Source: Nocardioides sp.
Lineage (GTDB): Bacteria > Actinomycetota > Actinomycetes > Propionibacteriales > Nocardioidaceae
Direction: 5' to 3'
DNA: 19,454 nt
Assembly (NCBI GenBank): GCA_037045645.1
Contig: JBAOIH010000007.1
Span: forward strand, 1-19,454
The position numbers and the translations under genes are program-made. This document shows, in pieces, positions 14,269 through 19,454 of the stretch (position 1 is the first letter of the stretch; the number at the start of each line of letters is the position of its first letter). The notes under the pieces are model-generated. The model was not told where the DNA came from, ran no database searches, and saw nothing but the letters and a program-made list of their open reading frames with translations.

Positions 14269-15267
14269 GTGCCACTGCCCGAACGTCTCGGTCGGCTGCG
14301 GCGAGTGGAGCGGCTCGGCGCAGGCGGTTTCGCGACCGTCTGGCTCTATCACGACGACGAGCTCGACTCCGACGTCGCGGTGAAAGCACTCGCCGACAAT
14401 TGGGCCCAGCGCCTCGACGTACGCGAGCGATTCCTCGAAGAGTCGCGCATCCTGCGGCGCGCCGACAGCGACCACGTCGTCCGCGTCTACGACATCGGCG
14501 AGGAGGACGACACTCCGTACTTCGTGATGACCTACGCCGACGCCGGCTCGCTCGAACGCCTCACCAGCAACGGCGTCCAGGTGGCGCCGGCGCGGGTGCT
14601 CGACCTGATCAGTCAGGCCGGCGAGGGCCTGCGGGTGCTGCACGAACTCGGCGTGATCCACCGCGACATCAAGCCGCCCAACCTGCTGCTTCGCAGCACC
14701 CGCGACGGTGGCGTACGCGTCCTGGTCGCGGACCTGGGCGTGGCGAAGGCCGAGTTGCATGCGTCGGGGCTGACCCAGGTGGTGGGCACCCCGGCCTATA
14801 TGGCGCCCGAGCAGGCCGGAGGGCTCGGTGTCGACAAGCGCGCCGACATCCACGCTCTCGCGGCGGTCACCTACCACCTGCTGACGGGCGCGCCGGTCCG
14901 CGAGGGGGGCCTGGCCGAACTCGCGCACGCATCCTTGCCACCACCACCGTCGTCGATAGCCGAGGTGCCGGTCGCGGTCGACCAGGTGCTGCTGACCGCA
15001 CTGGATCCGGATCCGGAGGCGCGGTTCAGCGACGTCAACGGGTTCGTCGACGCCTTGCGTACGGCACTGTCGCACGAGCCGACCGCGAGCGACAGCGAGG
15101 CAGTGCCCGAGCGCGTACGCGAACCCGCGCCAGGGGTCGACCGGCCCGTCGTGCGCCCGGACATCTCACGACCGGACATCTCACGACCGTTCCTGGTCAC
15201 GGTGTTCCTGGTCGTGCTGGCGGTGTCGTTCGGGCTGACGTACGCCTTGGCCACCGGCCGCTTCTGA
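14269..15267 (+). CDS. Membrane-anchored Ser/Thr protein kinase (PknB-like catalytic domain)
   Basis: This 332-residue protein carries a complete Hanks-type kinase domain (about 8-265). Landmarks are the ATP loop GAGGFATVW (17-25), Lys39 in VAVK, the catalytic HRDIKPPN (131-138), the metal-binding DLG (155-157, DFG in most kinases) and the activation segment GTPAYMAPEQ. A Pro/Arg-rich linker with an exact 15-base duplication follows. One C-terminal membrane helix comes next (about 305-327), with only a few residues outside. There are no PASTA repeats or other sensor domain. It phosphorylates Ser/Thr on proteins; the target is unknown, the divergent sigma factor being the obvious candidate by position. 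The start is GTG 14269 without a ribosome site, perhaps leaderless. The open frame upstream is antisense to the sigma gene. Confidence 0.88.
   Translation: MPLPERLGRLRRVERLGAGGFATVWLYHDDELDSDVAVKALADNWAQRLDVRERFLEESRILRRADSDHVVRVYDIGEEDDTPYFVMTYADAGSLERLTSNGVQVAPARVLDLISQAGEGLRVLHELGVIHRDIKPPNLLLRSTRDGGVRVLVADLGVAKAELHASGLTQVVGTPAYMAPEQAGGLGVDKRADIHALAAVTYHLLTGAPVREGGLAELAHASLPPPPSSIAEVPVAVDQVLLTALDPDPEARFSDVNGFVDALRTALSHEPTASDSEAVPERVREPAPGVDRPVVRPDISRPDISRPFLVTVFLVVLAVSFGLTYALATGRF
15157..15186 (+). repeat. 15-base tandem duplication in the kinase linker
   Basis: CCGGACATCTCACGA occurs twice head to tail (15157-15171 and 15172-15186). It encodes RPDIS twice just before the membrane helix of the kinase and keeps the frame. 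Confidence 0.9.
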
Positions 15268-15321
15268 GCGGGCTCGTTCACGCCGTCGACCCACAGTGGG
15301 GCCGAGGCGGGTCGAGCGGTC

Positions 15322-15336
15322 CGCGACTTAGTCGCG
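15322..15336. terminator. Hairpin with a stop codon as its loop
   Basis: CGCGAC (15322-15327) pairs with GTCGCG (15331-15336) around a three-base loop, TTA on the plus strand, which is the TAA stop of the DUF3073 gene on the minus strand. It lies between two convergent genes and could act on both transcripts. There is no T tract, as is common for high-G+C actinobacterial hairpins. Confidence 0.4.
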
Positions 15337-15516
15337 ACGTGCGTCGTAGTCCGACCAGCGGTCGTACTCGTCGTCGGGTGGCGTCTCTGCCCTCTCGGGC
15401 TGATCGCTCTCACCATGCAGCTCTCGCGCCAACGCACCGAAGTCCGTCTCGTGAGTGCGGTACTTCAGGTCGCGAGCGACCTTCGTCTGCTTTGCCTTAG
15501 CTCGGCCGCGCCCCAT
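15328..15516 (-). CDS. DUF3073 family small protein
   Basis: This 62-residue, highly charged protein begins MGRGRAKAKQTKVARDLKY and ends in an acidic, Tyr/Trp/Asp-rich tail. This matches DUF3073, a small actinobacterial family of unknown function. The basic start and acidic end suggest RNA or protein binding, but that is only inference. A DUF3073 gene also sits beside purM in mycobacteria, so the location is conserved. Here it reads in the same direction as purF and purM, 121 bases after purM. That gap holds an inverted repeat and a GC-rich hairpin, so it may have its own promoter. The stop codon lies in a hairpin loop. Confidence 0.85.
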   Translation of the reverse strand: MGRGRAKAKQTKVARDLKYRTHETDFGALARELHGESDQPERAETPPDDEYDRWSDYDARRD

Positions 15517-15544
15517 AGGGTCCGACCCCCTCGCACACTTGGCC

Positions 15545-15602
15545 GGCGCCCTGGGCGCCCGACGGCGCAGGGGTCCCGGTCTGATCGGTCACATATCGTG
15601 AC
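15545..15602 (-). promoter_or_regulatory. Inverted repeat and hairpin upstream of the DUF3073 gene
   Basis: GTCAC-ATATC-GTGAC (15588-15602) is a perfect five-base inverted repeat with a five-base A/T-rich centre, placed about 72 bases before the DUF3073 ATG. It is a candidate operator or -10 region. A second element, GGCGCC (15545-15550) with GGCGCC (15554-15559), can form a six-pair hairpin in the leader. No regulator can be named. Confidence 0.3.
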
Positions 15603-15637
15603 GCCAACGCTACCTGCTAGGTGGTTGTTCCCGCGAC

Positions 15638-16720
15638 TCAACCCGCCCGATGAGCACCGACGAGGCGTACGGAACCCCCGTCGTCGGCTCCCGCTGCGGT
15701 GACTTCGCCCGCGACCCAGGCCTCGATCCCGTGCTCGGCCAGTGCCTCGATCGCACGCTCACCCGAGTCGGGGTCGACCAGCGCGACCATCCCAACGCCA
15801 CAGTTGAGCGTGGCCTCCAGGTCTGCCTGCTCGACCGAGCCGACCTCTTGCACCAGGTCGAAGATCGCGGGGCGCTGCCAGGTGCTCCGCGCGACCGTCG
15901 CGGTGAGCTCCACGGGCATCACCCGCGCCAGGTTGGCCGCGAATCCCCCGCCCGTGATGTGAGCCATCGCGTGGGTCTCGACCCCGCGGGCCAGGTCGAG
16001 GCAGGCCTTGGCGTAGATGCGCGTGGGCTCCAGCAGTTCCTCGCCCAGGGTGCGGCCCAGCTCGTCGACGTGGCGGTCCAGCGCCCAACCAGCCTGGTTG
16101 AGCAGCACGTGCCGCACCAGCGAGTAGCCGTTGGAGTGCAGGCCGGACGCCGCCATGGCCACCACCAGGTCACCGGCGCGTACGCGACCCGGGCCGAGCA
16201 GCTGGTCACCCTCCACGACCCCGGTGGTGGCCCCTGCGATGTCGTACTCCTCCGGCTTCATCAGGCCGGGGTGCTCCGCGGTCTCGCCACCGATCAGCGC
16301 GCAGCCGGCGACGACGCAGGCTTCGGCGATGCCTTTCACGATCGCGGCGATCTTCTCGGGGAAGACCCGCCCGCACGCGATGTAGTCGGTCATGAAGAGC
16401 GGCTCGGCCCCACACACGACCAGGTCGTCGACGACCATGCCCACCAGGTCGAAGCCGATGGTGTCGTGGATGTCCATCGCCTGTGCGATCGCGACCTTGG
16501 TGCCGACACCGTCGGTGGACGTCGCGAGCAGCGGCTGGCGATAGTTCTTCAGCACGCTGACGTCGAAGAGTCCGGCGAAGCCACCCAGACCGCCGATCAC
16601 TTCGGGGCGGTTGGTCTTCTCGACCCAGGTCTTCATCAACGCGATCGCGCGGTCGGCCGCGTCGATCGAGACCCCTGCGGTGGCGTACGCACCCTCGGTG
16701 GCGGTGGGCTGATCGGTCAC
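15638..16720 (-). CDS. purM: Phosphoribosylformylglycinamidine cyclo-ligase (AIR synthetase)
   Basis: This 360-residue enzyme closes the imidazole ring in purine synthesis, turning formylglycinamidine ribotide into aminoimidazole ribotide with ATP. Family landmarks are STDGVGTK (68-75), the GFDLVGMVVDDLVVCGAEPLF-type core, GGETAEHPG, and ASGLHSNGYSLVR; a late ITGGGFAANLAR completes the pattern. Length is normal. The start is GTG 16718-16720, right behind GGAGG in the 13-base gap after purF (16721-16733). The two genes are thus an operon, as in many actinobacteria. No defect is seen. Confidence 0.96.
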   Translation of the reverse strand: MTDQPTATEGAYATAGVSIDAADRAIALMKTWVEKTNRPEVIGGLGGFAGLFDVSVLKNYRQPLLATSTDGVGTKVAIAQAMDIHDTIGFDLVGMVVDDLVVCGAEPLFMTDYIACGRVFPEKIAAIVKGIAEACVVAGCALIGGETAEHPGLMKPEEYDIAGATTGVVEGDQLLGPGRVRAGDLVVAMAASGLHSNGYSLVRHVLLNQAGWALDRHVDELGRTLGEELLEPTRIYAKACLDLARGVETHAMAHITGGGFAANLARVMPVELTATVARSTWQRPAIFDLVQEVGSVEQADLEATLNCGVGMVALVDPDSGERAIEALAEHGIEAWVAGEVTAAGADDGGSVRLVGAHRAG

Positions 16721-16733
16721 GGGGTCCTCCGGG

Positions 16734-18189
16734 TCAGGGGTTGTTGCGCACAGGAAGGGACTCGGTTGCGGCGCCGAGAGTTGATTCGAAGAGATGCTTG
16801 CCCAGGCGCGACTCGTCCGGCAAGGCGATGGGGTACTCCCCGGTGAAGCAGGCCAGGCACAGCGCGTCCTTCGACTGTCCGGTCGCCTGCACCATGCCGT
16901 CGAGGGTGATGTAGCCCAGCGAGTCGGCGCCGATCGAGGTGCGGATCTCCTCGATGGCCAGCCCGTTGGCGATCAACTCGGCGCGGGTCGCGAAGTCGAT
17001 GCCATAGAAACACGGCCACTTCACCGGCGGGGACGAGATGCGTACGTGCACCTCCGCCGCGCCGGCCTCGCGCAGCATCCGCACCTGAGCTCGCTGGGTG
17101 TTGCCACGCACGATCGAGTCGTCGACCACCACGATGCGCTTGCCCCGGATCATGTGAGGCAGCGCGTTGAGTTTCAGCCGGATGCCGAGCTGGCGCAGCG
17201 TCTGTGACGGCTGGATGAAGGTGCGCCCGACGTACGAGTTCTTCACGAAGCCCTGTCCGAAGGGGATGCCGGACTCCTCGGCGAAACCCGTGGCCGCTGG
17301 GGTGCCCGACTCGGGCACGGGCATCACCAGGTCGGCCTCGACCGGGAACTCGCGCGCCAGTTGACGCCCCATCTCCACGCGCGCCTCGTGCACGCTGCGC
17401 CCGGCGATGGTGGCGTCGGGGCGAGCGAGGTAGACGTACTCGAAGACACAGCCCTTGGGGCGCGGCGGCGCAAAGTGGCGAGACCGCAGGCCGTCCTCGT
17501 TGATGACGATCAACTCGCCCGGCTCCACCTCGCGTACGACACTCGCCCCGACGGTTGCCAAGGCGGCGTCCTCACTGGCCACGACCCAGCCACGATCCAG
17601 GCGCCCCAGCACCAGCGGGCGGATGCCCTCGGGGTCGCGGGCGGCGTACAGCGTGTCTTCGTTCATGAAGACGAACGAGAACGCACCCTCGACGGTCGGC
17701 AGCAGTTCCATCGCCCGCTCTTCGAGGGAGGTGTCGGGGTGGTGGGCCAGCAGAGACGTCACGACCGCCGTGTCATTGGTGGTCTCGCCCGGGAAGCTTG
17801 ACGTGGAGTTCGAGTTCGCCGTCGGCCTCACCGTGGTCGGAGACGGCCCTGGCCAGATCGGCGGTGTTGATCAGGTTGCCGTTGTGGGCCAGAGCGAGCG
17901 AGCCGTCCTGGGTGGGATGGAACGTCGGTTGGGCGTTGTGCCAGGTCGAGGCGCCGGTCGTCGAATACCGGGCGTGGCCGATGGCCAGGTGGCCACGCAG
18001 CGACTCCAACGACGACTCGTCGAAGACCTGTGAAACCAGGCCCATGTCCTTCTGCACCAGGATCTGGCGACCGTTGCTGACCGCGAGACCCGCGGACTCC
18101 TGGCCGCGGTGCTGCAGGGCATAGAGACCGAAGTAGGTCAGTTTGGCTACGTCCTCGCCTGGGGCCCACACGCCGAAGACTCCGCACAC
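16734..18189 (-). pseudogene. purF: Amidophosphoribosyltransferase, broken by a one-base frameshift
   Basis: purF encodes the first enzyme of purine synthesis, making phosphoribosylamine from PRPP and glutamine. The N-terminal glutaminase part (18189 down to about 17790) begins GTG and gives Met-Cys, with Cys2 the nucleophile, then LQHRGQES and LAHNGNLIN. It then drifts out of frame and stops at 17773-17775. The C-terminal part continues in another frame from about 17793 to TGA 16734-16736. It has the PRPP loop VVVDDSIVRGNT and the CLACFTGEYP segment that carries two iron-sulfur ligands in Bacillus-type PurF. Removing one base from the CCCGGG run (17788-17793) restores one frame of 484 residues, reading KLPGETTNDTAVV across the join. 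All domains are otherwise intact, so a sequencing or assembly error is more likely than true loss. It lies 13 bases before purM. Confidence 0.88.
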
Positions 18190-18197
18190 AGCAAGGC

Positions 18198-18203
18198 AGT
18201 CTA
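18198..18203 (-). promoter_or_regulatory. Possible -10 box for leaderless purF transcription
   Basis: TAGACT on the minus strand ends 8 bases before the purF GTG, which has no ribosome site. This spacing fits leaderless mRNAs, common in actinobacteria. No clear -35 is seen. Confidence 0.3.
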
Positions 18204-18258
18204 GGCGGTCGTGGGATCATCGAGCCCGCCCACCTGGATGGACAGTGAGGACCGCCAC

Positions 18259-19454
18259 ATGACCGCTTGCCGCCGTGGCCGCAGCCGAGTGCTGCCGCGC
18301 GTGATCGCGCCGGTGTTGCTGGTGGTCGCGATGACGACGGCGTGCGAGTCCGAGCAGGCAGGCCCGCAAGTTCCGACCGCACCGAGCACCGCGGATGTAC
18401 GCCCTGCGTTGCTCGACGCCGCCTGGACCGCGCCCGCGCCTGCGGGTGCCCAGGTGGCGGGCCGACTGCGGGCCTGGACCACGAAGGACAGGGTCACGGT
18501 CGTCGGCAAGCAGCAGATCAGGTCGTACGACCTGGCGTCCGGCAAGGCCGCCTGGACCGCCGCGCTGCCCCGGGGCACGACCGGCGTCTGCACGATCTCC
18601 GAGAACGCCGGCGACATCGGCGCGCTGCTGCTCCGCACGAAGACGGGCTGCACGGACGTCGCCGCCCTGAGTCTGGCCGACGGCTCGTGGCGCTGGCGTC
18701 ACGCGATCGAGCCCCTGGCCAAGGGCACCCCCTCGGTGTCACTGTCTCGATTGGCCGTGGCGGCCACCGGGAAGTGCCGTCAGGTGATCCGCTTCGGCGT
18801 GGCGGAGGGGCGCCGTTTGAAGCCGGTCGCCCCCGCGGACTCGGTGTGCGCGAACGCCAGCGCCCTGGCGGGCAACACGATCGCGGTCAAGCTCGATGCG
18901 GGCCCGGACTTCGGCAAGGTCGGCGACGAACTCATCGGCACCGACGCCGGGAAGGCGACCTTCCAGGTCCTGAACAACGACGATCTGACGTCGAGGTGGC
19001 GGATCTCGGTGGATCGGGTCGGCGCCAACGTCGCAGGAGTGGTGGCGCAGCGGCCGCTCGTACTCGACACCTCGCTCAAGGGGCACCGGATGTTGCGCGT
19101 CTTCGATGCCAAGGGCACTCCGGTCCGCTCCGTCGGGTGGTCGCTGCCCAGCCAGGGCTTCGTCCGCCTGGGTCTTGCGAACGGGGTGCTGCTCGGTGGT
19201 TACGGCCCGGCAGATCCGGGGCGCTACGCGTACTCCCTGAAGACCGGGAACCAGTTGTGGACCGATCTGGACGACAAGACCACACGTACGCTCGGCCTCT
19301 TCCGCGGACGGGTGCTGCGCGAACGACTCGTGACCGGTGACGACGGGGAGGAGTCGTGGCTGGCACTGCACGAACTCGATCGTGCGGGCGGCTCGGTGAC
19401 TGACCCGGCGACAAACTCTCGCAGCGTGCTGATCGGCCGGGTGCCGAGTCAGGG
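18259..19454 (+). CDS. Lipoprotein with PQQ-type beta-propeller repeats (3' end outside window)
   Basis: This frame starts at ATG 18259 behind GTGAGG and stays open to the last base, giving at least 398 residues. Residues 1-29 form a basic then hydrophobic leader ending MTTAC, a loose lipobox with Cys29 as the probable lipidated residue. A Pro/Ala/Thr linker follows. The rest has spaced units typical of PQQ-binding-like propellers: SYDLASGKAAWTA, LSLADGSWRWRH, and YSLKTGNQLWTDLDD. Such lipoproteins usually act as extracellular scaffolds or binding proteins; most actinobacterial ones are uncharacterised and need not bind PQQ. It diverges from purF over 69 bases. No function can be assigned. 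Confidence 0.8.
   Translation, partial: MTACRRGRSRVLPRVIAPVLLVVAMTTACESEQAGPQVPTAPSTADVRPALLDAAWTAPAPAGAQVAGRLRAWTTKDRVTVVGKQQIRSYDLASGKAAWTAALPRGTTGVCTISENAGDIGALLLRTKTGCTDVAALSLADGSWRWRHAIEPLAKGTPSVSLSRLAVAATGKCRQVIRFGVAEGRRLKPVAPADSVCANASALAGNTIAVKLDAGPDFGKVGDELIGTDAGKATFQVLNNDDLTSRWRISVDRVGANVAGVVAQRPLVLDTSLKGHRMLRVFDAKGTPVRSVGWSLPSQGFVRLGLANGVLLGGYGPADPGRYAYSLKTGNQLWTDLDDKTTRTLGLFRGRVLRERLVTGDDGEESWLALHELDRAGGSVTDPATNSRSVLIGRVPSQ

Noticed and set aside
14227..15075. Apparent 5' extension of the sigma factor
   Set aside because: It is antisense to the kinase, and the strong ribosome site sits directly before ATG 14226.
15650..16846. Long open frame on the plus strand opposite purM
   Set aside because: purM on the minus strand is complete with all motifs; the antisense frame has no recognisable domain.
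1..19454. CRISPR arrays, insertion sequences, phage or toxin-antitoxin genes
   Set aside because: I looked for regularly spaced repeats, transposase or integrase motifs and small paired genes and saw none.

Overview
The window looks like two unrelated bacterial genomes joined near position 3656. Positions 1 to about 3656 (roughly 60% G+C by eye, T-tract terminator, TATAAT-type promoters) suggest a Chloroflexota-like bacterium. They hold two FHA-domain genes, tRNA-Gly(CCC), an O-antigen-ligase-type membrane protein, an orphan winged-helix response regulator and rpsT. From about 3657 to the end the DNA is typical high-G+C actinobacterial sequence, about 70% G+C by eye. Its gene content (SCO7613-type membrane protein, DUF3073 beside purM/purF, Glu/Asp/Phe tRNA cluster) suggests an actinobacterium, perhaps Nocardioidaceae or a relative. 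The exact taxa are inference. The join falls inside a tRNA-Asp gene of which only the 5' part remains, so a metagenome-assembly chimera is the simplest explanation.

Layout of the actinobacterial part. 3657-4090: truncated tRNA-Asp and tRNA-Glu (minus), tRNA-Phe (plus). 4105-8247 (minus): a likely operon reading sphingosine-1-phosphate-lyase-like PLP enzyme, FGGY carbohydrate kinase (ATGA overlap), then a DUF480-methyltransferase fusion. A GntR/DasR-like palindrome lies just upstream of its first gene. 8402-9607 (plus): secreted SGNH hydrolase. 9720-13659 (plus): a zinc-ribbon polytopic membrane protein and, one base later, an unidentified protein with propeller-like repeats. 13666-15267: an ECF-like sigma factor (minus) and a membrane-anchored Ser/Thr kinase (plus) start 42 bases apart and diverge. 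15328-18189 (minus): purF-purM-DUF3073, with purF broken by a one-base frameshift in a CCCGGG run. 18259-19454 (plus): a PQQ-propeller-type lipoprotein running off the window.

The most unusual signals are as follows. The palindrome CGTACG is strongly enriched in the actinobacterial part only. The kinase/lyase operon carries an amino-sugar-type operator candidate. The kinase and sigma factor share a tiny divergent promoter region with no visible anti-sigma gene. Several gene ends are shaped by repeats or RNA structures: a stop codon in a hairpin loop, a stop created by a shifted repeat copy, and a stop inside a tRNA gene.
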